Source: Litorimonas taeanensis (GTDB lineage: Bacteria > Pseudomonadota > Alphaproteobacteria > Caulobacterales > Maricaulaceae). Taken from it: a stretch of DNA of 64,000 bases. The translations under genes were made by a program, and so were the position numbers. The notes beneath the pieces are model-generated. The model was given only the letters and a program-made list of their open reading frames with translations. It did no database searches and had not been told where the DNA came from. Position 1 is the first letter of the stretch. The number at the start of each line of letters is the position of its first letter. This document shows positions 26,000 to 34,954 of the stretch, in pieces. The DNA is taken from contig NZ_RBII01000002.1 of NCBI RefSeq assembly GCF_003634015.1, positions 124,001 to 188,000 on the forward strand. Direction: 5' to 3'.

Positions 26000-27037
26000 A
26001 TCAGTCTCCTTTGTGGTGGCCGTTTGGGTTGGTGTGGCACGCGCGGCAGGGGCCGATTGCGCCGGGGTTACGGCGACCGACGGGCCACCCTGTAGAAAAG
26101 ATGAGAACAAGGCGCGGGCCCTGCGTGGATTAGCCACGATATCGACAAGGCCTGCCGTCTGGGCGGCGTGACCTGTGTAAATATTGGCATTTTGAGCGAG
26201 CACATCGGCGGTATCCAAACCGCGCGCACGCGCGACATGCGCAACAAAGACTTCGCCAACCGGAGCAATAACATCATAAAGCCGGGCGCGCTCATCCTCA
26301 TCGAAAGCTTTATAACTGCCGCCATCACCTTTGAAGTCGCCAAAATGAATTGGGACAGGGCGAATGCCGATTTTTTCGTTAAATCCGGTGTTATCGGAAA
26401 GGAGCAACATCACGCCGATGGATCCTGTGACAGCGGTGGATGAGGCGATAATGCGATCGCAGCAGGCGGCAAGGGAATACCCCGCCGAACAGGCCGCGCC
26501 TGTCACAATGCCCCAAACCGGTTTTGCGCCTTGGGCTTTGGCCTGAAGGATATAGTCAACGGCTTCGAACCCTCCCTTGACGAGGCCCCCAGGAGTGTCG
26601 AGCTCAAAAATAATGCCCTGAACATTTGGGTCAAGCTGCGCTTGTGCATGAGCCGCCGCTATCCGGTCATAGCCATCGCGGGCCACACTTTGCTCGTTTT
26701 GGTCCTCAATCATGATGGCCCGATCATAAAGTGGACCTGAAATTCTTATTGTAGCGATTCCCTCTGAGAGGTTATCCCACAATGGCCGCGCGCCTTCGCC
26801 GCCATTTATTTCGGCGTGATTCAAATAGCGATAGGTGGGGCCCCGAGAACCCATCATAGGCATAAGGGCCGAAACACCGGCCATGAGCTGGGAAATCAGA
26901 CTGCCAAGGGCGGGTTGCATCGCGCCGCCAAGCTGGTCCACAAATTGCGTTTGCCCCAATGGGGCCAGCAAAAGCGGCTGACCCAAATAATCAGAGAGGC
27001 GCGGTAATTGGGCAAGGGTTTCAGTTTTATAGGTCAT
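25400..27037 (-). CDS. S49-family capsid maturation protease with C-terminal scaffold (gpC-like)
   Basis: This is a 545-residue protein. Residues about 60-300 are an S49/SppA-like peptidase: ATIRISGPLYDRA, then IIFELDTPGGLVKGGFEAV, and GAACSAGYSLAACCDRIIAS containing the nucleophile Ser, followed by TGSIGVMLLL. A linker leads to a highly acidic repetitive region (about 385-455; repeated KAEGD/KAENE blocks) and an alpha-helical tail, the scaffold. An internal start at codon 347 allows a separate scaffold product. It cleaves scaffold and head proteins during prohead maturation. Confidence 0.88.
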   Translation of the reverse strand: MTYKTETLAQLPRLSDYLGQPLLLAPLGQTQFVDQLGGAMQPALGSLISQLMAGVSALMPMMGSRGPTYRYLNHAEINGGEGARPLWDNLSEGIATIRISGPLYDRAIMIEDQNEQSVARDGYDRIAAAHAQAQLDPNVQGIIFELDTPGGLVKGGFEAVDYILQAKAQGAKPVWGIVTGAACSAGYSLAACCDRIIASSTAVTGSIGVMLLLSDNTGFNEKIGIRPVPIHFGDFKGDGGSYKAFDEDERARLYDVIAPVGEVFVAHVARARGLDTADVLAQNANIYTGHAAQTAGLVDIVANPRRARALFSSFLQGGPSVAVTPAQSAPAARATPTQTATTKETDMSFKAALEKLLEASNSTLNLNQKSALSLAMKTAAENEDEESKAEGDDSKAEGDEKDPKAESDDEASKAENEDEDTIAEGEDEDTKAEGDDQNPKTVDEDEDATARALTIMKAGQAAGCSDFAEALVNNKKLTSVEALDLIKTAPKAASAQLQTMISDAPKPLNSAQPSEGGPSADSKDPVQRMAAAKAANPKLRIGRRG

Positions 27038-27038
27038 G

Positions 27039-28799
27039 CTAGGCTCGACTTTTGTTTTTCATGAAATCGATTTGTGTGACTTCGGTTTCAGCATTTACGG
27101 ACTCATTATCTGTATTGCCTTCATCCTCTGTATTGCCCTCATCGGATTTATCTTCGCGGGCATTGGTCGACATCGCGACTTTGAACGGCATAACTGGCAA
27201 ACCTAAATCTTCGCGGGCTTTGCGCTCGCGGGCTTTTTGGTGCAGAATATCTTTCCAATCTTTGCCTTGTTCAGCGGCCTCATCAGCAAGGCTGGATAAA
27301 TCCAAATTCATGCGAATGCCCGAAGCTGTGGCCTCTTTGACGGGATCGACCCAGCCTTTGGGCGGCAAGATAGGTTTAAACCGCGCATAGGCCGCAGGCG
27401 CGTCGTAAAAGTCAGGGGCAGTGTTGCCCGACTTTCCTTTCGGCGGGGTAAGACGGCGAAGGGCGAAAGCCTCTTCGAGCCATGCGAAAAACCAAACCCC
27501 GAAAAACCCTTTGGCAAAATCTTCTTGATCACGGCGAAAGTCTTTATAAATTTCGAGTAATGCGCCTCGGGCCGCAGAATAGTTTAGCTTGTCCCATCGC
27601 ATCGTCATCTGTTCAAAGGTCAATCCAGCTGCCGCTGCAACATGATGCAAAACGCGATTCACAAAATCTTCACCCGTATCGCGCCGCGTTTCAACGGGAC
27701 TGTATGTGTCACCACCTGGCAACACAGGATATTTTCCACCCATCGGGTTTTTCCGCACCCCTGGATTCGCTTCGTAATAATCCAAGCGTTGTTCTTCGAT
27801 TTTTGTGGCAACCTCAGCCGCGACAGCTTGCCCAGCCGTAGCCACATCAAATTGCGAGGTAATAAATCCCGTGACAACAGAATTGGCGACCTTGGTTTGA
27901 AGCTCTGCATCATCAAAAACATTCAACGCTCGCAGCGGTTTGAGCAAAGGCGTCAGGCGCGACGTCCCGCGCAATTGACCAATACGGGTGCGAACTTTGT
28001 GGTGAATAACATTGGGGCGGCCTGTGCCGCCGCGCATTGGAACGCGGCGCCAAGTTTGGGATTTCATCGGCACTGTCCAATCAGCGGGATGACCTTCGCG
28101 AATATGAATCGCAATCACCCGCCCATTACCGTCAATTTCCATCCCGCGTTTTAACGTTTCTGTGTCCATGGCGTTTTGCGGGTTAGAAACACGGTCTGGG
28201 TCAATCAACTGTATCCGCGTCGCGTAATGATGGCCGCGATGCGGCGCGACCATAGGCAGAAGCGCAAATACCTCGCCGTCACGATAAGTATAACGATAAG
28301 CCATGCCGAGGATTTGCGAGAGGCTATAATCTTCTTCGATCGTCAGGCAGCCCAAGGGATGGTTTGTGTATAGCTCCCACTCACATTCAATTAATTCGGC
28401 CAAATCCACAGCGGCGTCAAAATCCAAACCTAGCGCTTTGGCATTGGGCATAGCGGTTAAGCCCCAACCATGGCCGATGATATTATCAACGCGCCGTTCA
28501 ATCGCAGAGCGGGCCAGCGGGTCATTATTTTCAAGGTCACGGATCCGCGCTGTGACGGTATCGCGTTCATATTGATCGCCCAGCGGGTTAGGCGCGTTTA
28601 AATAAGCCGACCAGCCTTCGAGAAGTCGGCTGTCATCCCCTGCCCCATCAAAACGCCGACCGCCAAACCGGGCGCTGCGGGTTTCAACGGGCACACGCAG
28701 TCTCGTTTCAGTACCGTTAGGTTTTGGCGTGATAGAAAACATTCCGTCCTGCACGGACGACACCGTCAAATCGGTTTGAATAGGTGTTGAAAGGGTCAC
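27039..28799 (-). CDS. Portal protein, lambda gpB family
   Basis: This protein of about 586 residues has clear portal features: RDLENNDPLARSAIERRVDNIIGHGW near the N-terminus, then YRYTYRDGEVFALLPM, RIQLIDPDRVSNPQ, and EQMTMRWDKLNYSAARGALLEIYKDFRRDQE in the C-terminal half. GTG 28799 is chosen as start because it overlaps the gpW stop as GTGA and has GGGG upstream; the frame extends 20 codons further but into gpW. The C-terminal tail is acidic and repetitive (DEGNTEDEGNTDN). It forms the dodecameric DNA portal of the prohead. Confidence 0.9.
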   Translation of the reverse strand: MTLSTPIQTDLTVSSVQDGMFSITPKPNGTETRLRVPVETRSARFGGRRFDGAGDDSRLLEGWSAYLNAPNPLGDQYERDTVTARIRDLENNDPLARSAIERRVDNIIGHGWGLTAMPNAKALGLDFDAAVDLAELIECEWELYTNHPLGCLTIEEDYSLSQILGMAYRYTYRDGEVFALLPMVAPHRGHHYATRIQLIDPDRVSNPQNAMDTETLKRGMEIDGNGRVIAIHIREGHPADWTVPMKSQTWRRVPMRGGTGRPNVIHHKVRTRIGQLRGTSRLTPLLKPLRALNVFDDAELQTKVANSVVTGFITSQFDVATAGQAVAAEVATKIEEQRLDYYEANPGVRKNPMGGKYPVLPGGDTYSPVETRRDTGEDFVNRVLHHVAAAAGLTFEQMTMRWDKLNYSAARGALLEIYKDFRRDQEDFAKGFFGVWFFAWLEEAFALRRLTPPKGKSGNTAPDFYDAPAAYARFKPILPPKGWVDPVKEATASGIRMNLDLSSLADEAAEQGKDWKDILHQKARERKAREDLGLPVMPFKVAMSTNAREDKSDEGNTEDEGNTDNESVNAETEVTQIDFMKNKSRA

Positions 28800-29026
28800 A
28801 ATGTTCCCCGCACATAACCATGGCGGCGTGCGCGGGACGCCCCATTTTGTTCTGGGCAAAGCGACTCTAATTCCCGGATCGCTTCGTTTAAGGCGGCCAA
28901 ATCGACAGGGGCATAAGTGACCTCTTTATCGTTATAGCGCGCCTTAGTTTTTAGCTTTCCTGTCAGCAGGGCTGTTTTGGCGGCGCGGAGACTGGTCAAT
29001 TCGGCGCGTTGCGCGTCAGTGCACAT
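28796..29026 (-). CDS. Head-tail connector gpW-like
   Basis: This 76-residue helical protein has the gpW pattern: LTSLRAAKTALLTGKLKTKA, YNDKEVTYAPVDLAALNEAI and a final helix. It lies between terminase large subunit and portal, the invariant lambda W position. It attaches to the portal after packaging to retain DNA and to accept FII and the tail. Confidence 0.88.
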   Translation of the reverse strand: MCTDAQRAELTSLRAAKTALLTGKLKTKARYNDKEVTYAPVDLAALNEAIRELESLCPEQNGASRARRHGYVRGTL

Positions 29027-29028
29027 AA

Positions 29029-31206
29029 TTAATCATCCCCATCATTATTAAGGCGGGCCAAGCGCGCAAGCGCCGCCGCACGACTGGCTGTGCGCGGCAG
29101 GACTTTGGATTCAGTCACACCTGCGGCCTCCAATTTATCCTGGACAGAGGCCAAAGGTGCGGGCCCCCATAAATCTTCGAGAGATTTTTGTTCTTTTTCA
29201 GGTTCGCCGCCGCGTTCTGCAATCAGGGCCTCCCAATCGGCAGGGGTCCGGCTGTCCCAGCGCAGACGGCCGCAGGCTAGGGCCAGATTATAAATCGCAA
29301 TATCATGATGCTCATTGGCGCGGCGTTTGATTTTTTCCCAATGATAGGAAATGCGGCCGCCCCGTCTTTGATGTGGAATTAACACTTCTGCAGTTAATTG
29401 GGCAAAAAACTCAATGTCAGCATTTTGCCCAAAATGGATAATGCCTCTGGGCCATTGGCCAACCTCATTTGGGCCTTCTGTCCATTGCCGGATCATTCCA
29501 TATAAACGGGATTTAAGATTATACGTGCCAACATCAAATTTTTGAATCTGGCCCATCACGATATTACCGACCTTATGTTTCAAAGTACGGGCCGTGCCCA
29601 AAGGTGGGGCATGCGGTTTATCGGAACCACGCCCATCCAAATTCAGCACATTCGGAAAACCTTTGGTCGCCTGATAAACATAAGGCGAACGATAACCTGA
29701 ATCGACGCCCCACAAATCAACCGGAATTGTCACTCCAGAAGAATATCTATAGGCCTTAGTTGCCCATAATTCGCGGGCCTTTTCCCAAACTTCGGGCTGA
29801 TCAGTTGCGCCCTCAAGAATACCTTTTTCGACGAGTTGCCCCTGAAGATTTGGGCCCCAAGCATAGGTGCCCCATTCAATTCGGTCGATTTGGACATCCA
29901 TAGCGCCGGTGGCGAAATACATGCCGGGCAAGATTTGCGCATCCGGGAAGCTCTCGACCCGTTTGGCGAGATCTTCGTGGTCGGGGGCTTCGCCGCTATC
30001 ATCCCACGGTTCGGCCAAAGTTTGTTGCCAAAAGACTTTCAGGCTTTCGGGATTGCCTTCGGCGTCTTCGGATTCGACAAGGATGGATGGCCAATCGCCA
30101 AGATTAGAATAGATTTTCCAGAGATGATAACCTTTGACGCGGCGGCCTTCGCAATCGCGGGCGCGCCAATGGGGCAGAGCCGCGCGGGCGACGATAGACG
30201 GCGGGGCGGGATTACTGGCGTCTTTGGACGGGAAGCAAGGCAGCCAAACGCCCTGGGCGACCATATCGAATTTATCGCGTTCATAAATATCACAACCACA
30301 AGAGCCGCAGGAATAAACCGCAACTTTTGCACCTGAGCCTGATAAGCCCCAAGCAAGGTTTTCCCAGTCCAGAATTTGGAAATCATCGCAATGCGGACAG
30401 GGAACATAAAATCGGCGTTGATCGGAGCGTTCATATTCTTCGGAAATTTTGCAGCTATGTTTTAACTGGCAGGTCGAAGTGAGCAGATATTTCGAAAGCG
30501 CGCCCCAAGCCTCCATCCGTTTAATGGCTTGGCGTACGGGGTCGCCGCGCGAGCCCGCCTCGGCCGGATATTCGCCGACTTCGTCGCCCCAATAGCGGGC
30601 GCGAGAGGAGCTCTGCAAATCGGCCGAGGCATTGGCGGAGCCCAAATGGCAGCCGCCGCCCGCGAAATGTTTGAAACGCGTTGTGGAATTTTCGCCGAGC
30701 CGGTCGCCTTCGGGTGCAATCGATTCGCGCATACGCGGCGTGGCATCGATAGAGGGCTGTAATTTTTCGCGGTTGAATTTAACCAGCTGGACGATACCCG
30801 GCTGGGTTATCAGCATCGGTTTATGATCAATATCGGCGACATAGCCGAGCCAATTAATGCCAATTTCGGTTTTGCCGACTTGCGCCGACATTTTACAAAC
30901 AACCCCAGCACAGGGATCATCGGAGCCGAGCGATTCCATAGGTTCGACCAGATAAGGCGTTGTGGCATTGTCCCATTTACCCGGACGCGGGGAACCAGAG
31001 CCGGGCGCAATATAGCGATATTTTTGCGCCCATTGCGCGGGGTTGATATCTTCGGGCGGCAAGACAGCTTCGGCCAAAGCGTCAAAAGCGACGATATGGC
31101 CGACCGCCACAGCGGAGAGGCCAATGCGTAGGCCCCATTTAATGAAACCTGAAGACAGCACATCATAGCCCCTGTCGAGGTATGATTTTAATTCAGCGGG
31201 GGTCAT
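29029..31206 (-). CDS. Terminase large subunit, lambda gpA family
   Basis: This 725-residue protein carries gpA-family blocks: QKYRYIAPGSGSPRPGKW, then VVCKMSAQVGKTEIGINWLG (Walker-A-like), MLITQPGIVQLVKF, RYWGDEVGEYPAEAGSRGDP, and CPHCDDFQILDWENLAWG with paired Cys plus a second CGSCGCD. The nuclease half has TGAMDVQIDRIEWGTYAWG and VDSGYRSPYVY. It is the packaging ATPase and cos endonuclease. The start overlaps the stop of the small upstream gene as TAATG. Membership of the gpA family implies cos-type ends. Confidence 0.92.
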   Translation of the reverse strand: MTPAELKSYLDRGYDVLSSGFIKWGLRIGLSAVAVGHIVAFDALAEAVLPPEDINPAQWAQKYRYIAPGSGSPRPGKWDNATTPYLVEPMESLGSDDPCAGVVCKMSAQVGKTEIGINWLGYVADIDHKPMLITQPGIVQLVKFNREKLQPSIDATPRMRESIAPEGDRLGENSTTRFKHFAGGGCHLGSANASADLQSSSRARYWGDEVGEYPAEAGSRGDPVRQAIKRMEAWGALSKYLLTSTCQLKHSCKISEEYERSDQRRFYVPCPHCDDFQILDWENLAWGLSGSGAKVAVYSCGSCGCDIYERDKFDMVAQGVWLPCFPSKDASNPAPPSIVARAALPHWRARDCEGRRVKGYHLWKIYSNLGDWPSILVESEDAEGNPESLKVFWQQTLAEPWDDSGEAPDHEDLAKRVESFPDAQILPGMYFATGAMDVQIDRIEWGTYAWGPNLQGQLVEKGILEGATDQPEVWEKARELWATKAYRYSSGVTIPVDLWGVDSGYRSPYVYQATKGFPNVLNLDGRGSDKPHAPPLGTARTLKHKVGNIVMGQIQKFDVGTYNLKSRLYGMIRQWTEGPNEVGQWPRGIIHFGQNADIEFFAQLTAEVLIPHQRRGGRISYHWEKIKRRANEHHDIAIYNLALACGRLRWDSRTPADWEALIAERGGEPEKEQKSLEDLWGPAPLASVQDKLEAAGVTESKVLPRTASRAAALARLARLNNDGDD

Positions 31207-31400
31207 TAACCGTTCCCGTTGCCCGATAGGGTTTGCGCGCCCGCAGGGCGTGACGGCGGGGACGCCGAGGCGGTCGCAGGCGTGGGCCCCGCAGGGGAAA
31301 CCTCTATATCACCAAAATACTTCACAATCGCAGCCGTTAGCGTCGATTTGCGAGAGTCCACATGACCAATCATGGCGATGCGTTTGGGGCGTTCGATCAT
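31206..31400 (-). CDS. 64-residue P-loop-like peptide resembling an EF-Tu N-terminus
   Basis: This is a short gene between terminase small and large subunits, coupled to TerL by TAATG. Its first 30 residues (KRIAMIGHVDSRKSTLTAAI) closely resemble the translation-GTPase G1 segment (GHVDHGKTTLTAAI), but the second glycine of the Walker A motif is Arg. The rest is a Pro/Ala/Ser-rich tail without the other G motifs, so it cannot be a working GTPase alone. It might bind nucleotide or DNA, or assist terminase assembly. The function is unknown. Confidence 0.65.
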   Translation of the reverse strand: MIERPKRIAMIGHVDSRKSTLTAAIVKYFGDIEVSPAGPTPATASASPPSRPAGAQTLSGNGNG

Positions 31401-31405
31401 AGCGT

Positions 31406-32017
31406 TTAAGCGCTTCGCCGCGTTTCAGATTGGCCAGCCTCTTGAGAGGCAGCAGCGATTTTATCGAAGCCGCGCAGGGCTTCGGCATATTGTTCCAAAA
31501 TATCAAAATCGGCGCGTTTAAGCGCAACAAGGATATCATGGGCGGATTGATGTTCGAGCCGTTTGGCCAAATCGGTGCGGCGGCGTTCCATCGCTTGGTG
31601 CAAGAGCGCAGCCGCGGCGGGGCCCACGCCTTGGACTTCGATTTTGGGTACGAGGTTCCCCGCGGCGCGATTATATTTCAGATTGGACATCCGCGCATCG
31701 GCGGTTTCTTTGGCGGCCCGAGAGGCTTTGACACGATCAGCCATTTCGTCGCGGACGGGCTCGGGCGGTTCTTGTCTTTGTGCGGCCTCTGGGTTTTGGG
31801 GCGCTTCGCTTTGTGCTTTAAGCGGGTTTTGCATGGCGGCAAGGTTAGAATCTGTGGCGGCCACATCGACGCGTATTTTTTGATTAGCATCATGGACCAA
31901 AACCAAATGGCCTTGATTTTTCCATTTATTGACAGTTTGGCGTTCAACCCCGCGATAGCGGGCATAGGCAGCTTTGGTCATAAGGGTGGGAATATCCGCG
32001 CCTGATGTTTCAGACAT
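31406..32017 (-). CDS. Terminase small subunit, Nu1-like
   Basis: This is a 203-residue protein. Residues about 10-45 (LMTKAAYARYRGVERQTVNKW) form a winged-helix DNA-binding motif like lambda Nu1. A Gln/Pro/Glu-rich linker follows, then a helical region (VKASRAAKETADARMSNLKY) that would oligomerise and contact TerL. It would recognise the cos/pac region and stimulate packaging. Confidence 0.8.
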   Translation of the reverse strand: MSETSGADIPTLMTKAAYARYRGVERQTVNKWKNQGHLVLVHDANQKIRVDVAATDSNLAAMQNPLKAQSEAPQNPEAAQRQEPPEPVRDEMADRVKASRAAKETADARMSNLKYNRAAGNLVPKIEVQGVGPAAAALLHQAMERRRTDLAKRLEHQSAHDILVALKRADFDILEQYAEALRGFDKIAAASQEAGQSETRRSA

Positions 32018-32020
32018 GGT

Positions 32021-33397
32021 TTATTCAGCGGCCTCTAGTTCAGCCGATTGATATTCGGCTTCGTAATCGGATAGGGGACGACCGTCGAGCGTGGGTTGTT
32101 CGCCCGTGGCGAGACGCCAACGGCGTAAAATACGGTCGCAATAAGTTTCTGATAATTCAATCAGGCGCGCTTGGCGGCCACGGTTTTCGCAGGCCATAAG
32201 CGTGGAGCCTGAACCGCCAAACCCGTCAATGACGATATCACCCGCTTTGGTCGAATTGCGCAAGGCGCGTTCAATTAAAGCGACAGGCTTCATCGTGGGA
32301 TGGAGGCCATTGCCTTGGGGTTTGGGGAATTCCCAGACCGTGCTTTCATTTTGCGGGCCGTAGAATTTGTGAGACCCTTTGACCCAGCCGTAAAGGATCA
32401 CTTCGTGTTGATAGTGGTAATCCGCGCGGCCAAGGACTATATGATTTTTAACCCAAATGATTTGATGGTTTAGCGGATAACCTGAATCGGTCATTGCGTT
32501 CATCATTGAAAAATTGCCCTCGGAGCCACCCGTCATGCAAACGTAATATGCGCCGCCCTCGGCCATAAAGGCGCGCGCGGCGGTAAAAGCATCGGTAAGA
32601 AACGGGATGAGATCAGCGGCGTTTAGAGCATCGTTTTCGATAATTTCTTCATTTTGACTCTGCGTCCCCCCGACGCCCCGACGATTCATATCGGCAGTCT
32701 TTGCGGAATAACTCACACCATAAGGCGGATCGGTAAAGAGGAGGTGCGCTTGCGCGCCAGCCATAAGGCGTGTCCAGTTTTTCGGATCGATTGAGCTGCC
32801 ACATAAAAGCTTATGCTGGCCCAGATGCCAAATTTGCCCCGAACGCACGATTGACGGGCCGTCTTTCGCCTCTATTTCAGGGTCGGCAGATTTGGTTTTG
32901 GTTGCGGCGCGGCGCTCGGCGCTGATATCCATATCCGGCAGGAACTTGATTAATTCACGGTCATTAAAGCCCAGCATCGATAGGTCGAAGTCTTCGTCAA
33001 TATCGGCTTCGGTTTGGAGGGCTTCTAATTCGCTTTTCAAAATATCGTCATTCCAGCCCGCTAGGTCTGATGATTTATTATCCATAATCACAAAAGCGCG
33101 TGCTTTCGTGAAATCAAGATGGGAAGCATCAGCGCAGGGGATTTCCTCTATGCCTTCGAGTTTGGCGGCTTCAACCGTGCCGTGACCCGCTAGGATGAGA
33201 TTATCACGCCAGATTACAATTGGTTTGCGGAAGCCATATTCGCGCAACGATGTCCTGATGGCCTCAATGTTGCGCTTGGAATGCTTGCGGGAGTTTTGAT
33301 CGTAAGGCTTTAAGGCATTAACTGACCGATAGACAATCGACAGCTCGGGCGCTGTATCGGGCGCGGGGCTTTCTGTGATGTCAGTTTCGGTTTTCAT
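32021..33397 (-). CDS. DNA methyltransferase with N-terminal ParB-like domain
   Basis: This protein is about 458 residues from ATG 33397, which has AAAGGAAA upstream; an upstream in-frame extension to 33496 is less likely. Residues about 20-125 are a ParB/Srx-like domain (ALKPYDQNSRKHSKRNIEAI, ILAGHGTVEAAKLEGI). The C-terminal half is a beta-class MTase with catalytic DPPYG (motif IV), then GNGLHPTMKPVALIERALRN and FGGSGSTLMACE (SAM-binding motif I). No restriction enzyme is adjacent, so it is probably a protective or regulatory phage methylase. The target base is adenine or cytosine-N4 and cannot be decided from sequence. Confidence 0.88.
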   Translation of the reverse strand: MKTETDITESPAPDTAPELSIVYRSVNALKPYDQNSRKHSKRNIEAIRTSLREYGFRKPIVIWRDNLILAGHGTVEAAKLEGIEEIPCADASHLDFTKARAFVIMDNKSSDLAGWNDDILKSELEALQTEADIDEDFDLSMLGFNDRELIKFLPDMDISAERRAATKTKSADPEIEAKDGPSIVRSGQIWHLGQHKLLCGSSIDPKNWTRLMAGAQAHLLFTDPPYGVSYSAKTADMNRRGVGGTQSQNEEIIENDALNAADLIPFLTDAFTAARAFMAEGGAYYVCMTGGSEGNFSMMNAMTDSGYPLNHQIIWVKNHIVLGRADYHYQHEVILYGWVKGSHKFYGPQNESTVWEFPKPQGNGLHPTMKPVALIERALRNSTKAGDIVIDGFGGSGSTLMACENRGRQARLIELSETYCDRILRRWRLATGEQPTLDGRPLSDYEAEYQSAELEAAE

Positions 33398-33504
33398 GAA
33401 ATGCGAGTTTCCTTTTGTAATTGGTGGGGCGGGATTTTGTAAACCGCGCGGCCATTTGTAAGCCTTGTTAAAAATACGAGTAAAAAAAAACCTCAAACGC
33501 TCTG

Positions 33505-33524
33505 CCCGCCCGTATACGCGGGGT
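33505..33524. other. Candidate cos region
   Basis: The only non-coding gap near the terminase genes (33398-33538) contains a GC-rich near-palindrome CCCGTATACGCGGG centred on GTATAC (33513-33518), next to a poly-A run. Lambda-type terminases cut a partially symmetric cosN beside TerS. This is a positional guess. Confidence 0.3.
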
Positions 33525-33538
33525 GGCTAGGAAGGACC

Positions 33539-34147
33539 CTACGATTCAGGGGCTTCGGTTAAGGGTTTTCTGGGGATAGCCGATATATGCATCGCTTTAG
33601 GGGGGGAAGTCAATCCAAGCTGAACTGCCAAGTGCGATAGTCCCAAACGTAAGAATGCACCCCCCACCATCCGTCGAGCTTCAGCCTTGCTATACGCCCC
33701 GATAAACCCGTCAATCCCTGTCAGCGTAGCCCCGTTTATCACGACAGCCACCACAGCCTGTCGCACTTCAGGAATGAGCATACCCATAGCCCACTCCCAG
33801 TTTTCCTGTGCCTGCACCCGCGCAGCCATAGCCCGATCAGCCCCCGCTCCCCCGCCACCAGATGTCCGCTCTTCGTATTTAACCGACCGCATAGTCGATC
33901 CGAACCCGCGATCATGCACAGCAATAAGCCAAGCCGCCGCCTTAAGGTCCGCATCTGATAAAGACCCCTTCGCCCGCATCCGCACCAATGTCGTCGGCAA
34001 GCTTTCCGTCAGTCGAACCGTCCCGAACCGAGAGACCGAAACCAAAGAACCCGACCCCACAATCCGCTCAACCGTAGGACCGCTTCGCGGCAAGCCAGAG
34101 AGCTTTCCCTTAACCTCATCCCGCTCAGTCTTAACCGTTTTACCCAT
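33539..34147 (-). CDS. Putative late-gene regulator (unrecognised family)
   Basis: This is a basic protein of about 202 residues from ATG 34147. It contains a Gly/Ser-rich linker (TSGGGGAGADRAMAARVQAQ) and C-terminal helices (AVVAVVINGATLTGIDGFI, YSKAEARRMVGGAFLRLGLS) that could hold an HTH. It is the first gene after the iteron-rich gap and stands just ahead of the packaging genes, the usual place of a Q/RinA-type late activator. That is positional inference; no family is recognised. Confidence 0.5.
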   Translation of the reverse strand: MGKTVKTERDEVKGKLSGLPRSGPTVERIVGSGSLVSVSRFGTVRLTESLPTTLVRMRAKGSLSDADLKAAAWLIAVHDRGFGSTMRSVKYEERTSGGGGAGADRAMAARVQAQENWEWAMGMLIPEVRQAVVAVVINGATLTGIDGFIGAYSKAEARRMVGGAFLRLGLSHLAVQLGLTSPPKAMHISAIPRKPLTEAPES

Positions 34148-34177
34148 AACTCTTTTCCTTCTTAAAAATAACTTCAA

Positions 34178-34339
34178 ATGCAAATATGCAAAAATGCAAA
34201 CAATTCAGGGGTTAGCCCCGCGCACACACACCCACACATGGAGCAACGCTCCTGCAAAGTTTGCATATTTGCATAAAACCTAACCTAAACTCTTGTTTTT
34301 AAATACATTTTCTAAAATCTCTTTGCATATATTTTGCAT
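34178..34339. promoter_or_regulatory. Iteron cluster: seven TTTGCAT/ATGCAAA copies with hairpins
   Basis: ATGCAAA lies at 34178, 34186 and 34194 (8-bp phase). Its inverse TTTGCAT lies at 34260, 34268, 34322 and 34333. Between the two groups are small hairpins GGGG-TTAG-CCCC and GGAGC-AAC-GCTCC (34240-34252). This segment is the largest non-coding gap of the late/early boundary (34148-34441). It could be the replication origin, with iterons for an initiator, or the binding array of a late regulator. Confidence 0.65.
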
Positions 34340-34441
34340 TATAGTCGCATGTTTTCGGTGGAGTTTGCGGCCAAAACCCCCAGATGCGCTCTGATAAGAA
34401 CGCCGCCAAACCGTCCAAAACCCATGGCCGCTCCTGGGGCT

Positions 34442-34954
34442 TCATAACAACTCCCCTTGAAAACCGCCCTGAAAACCGCCCTGAATCTCCGCCACATCAT
34501 CAGACCCTATCGAACCCGCTACCGACCGAGTAGCGCGGGCATTCGCCACGCATCCCGCATAAAAAGCGGCCCGAACAATGCGCCGCAAATTCATATCCTT
34601 ATGCGCCGACCGCCCCGCCAAAAATCGGTATATCCGCTCGCACGGCTCCTCAAATTCGGGCGGCATGTGCGGCGGATCTGGACGGGCATCAAGCAAAGGC
34701 GGACATTCGCCAAGCGCGCACACAGCGCATTCAGCGCCCTTGCAAGAGGCGGAACATTTCGGCCCGCCAACCGCTTGCAAAACCGCGCTCGCTTTATCGG
34801 TTAATTGCATTTCCCCAAAGCGCACATAGCCCCGCTCCCACAGCGATAAACAAACCCTCTCCCGCGCCTCTCGCTGATCCGCAGGCATACGATAATCACC
34901 GCGAATATCGCGCAAAACATCCACCTCAAAATCAGTAAGTTCTAAACACTTCAT
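34442..34954 (-). CDS. Hypothetical protein with cysteine cluster
   Basis: This 170-residue protein starts at ATG 34954 overlapping the previous stop (TGATG), or GTG one codon earlier. The first 60 residues look like a wHTH-type helical domain (DFEVDVLRDIRGDYRMPADQ). A Cys-rich segment CSASCKGAECAVCALGEC (about 73-90) could bind zinc. A helical part and a GGFQGGFQGE tail follow. It is the last gene of the early left operon. Function unknown. Confidence 0.55.
   Translation of the reverse strand: MKCLELTDFEVDVLRDIRGDYRMPADQREARERVCLSLWERGYVRFGEMQLTDKASAVLQAVGGPKCSASCKGAECAVCALGECPPLLDARPDPPHMPPEFEEPCERIYRFLAGRSAHKDMNLRRIVRAAFYAGCVANARATRSVAGSIGSDDVAEIQGGFQGGFQGELL

Noticed and set aside
31230-31290. 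CRISPR-like or tandem repeats in GC-rich stretches
   Set aside because: Only Pro/Ala codon bias in the peptide tail; no regularly spaced repeats anywhere in the window.
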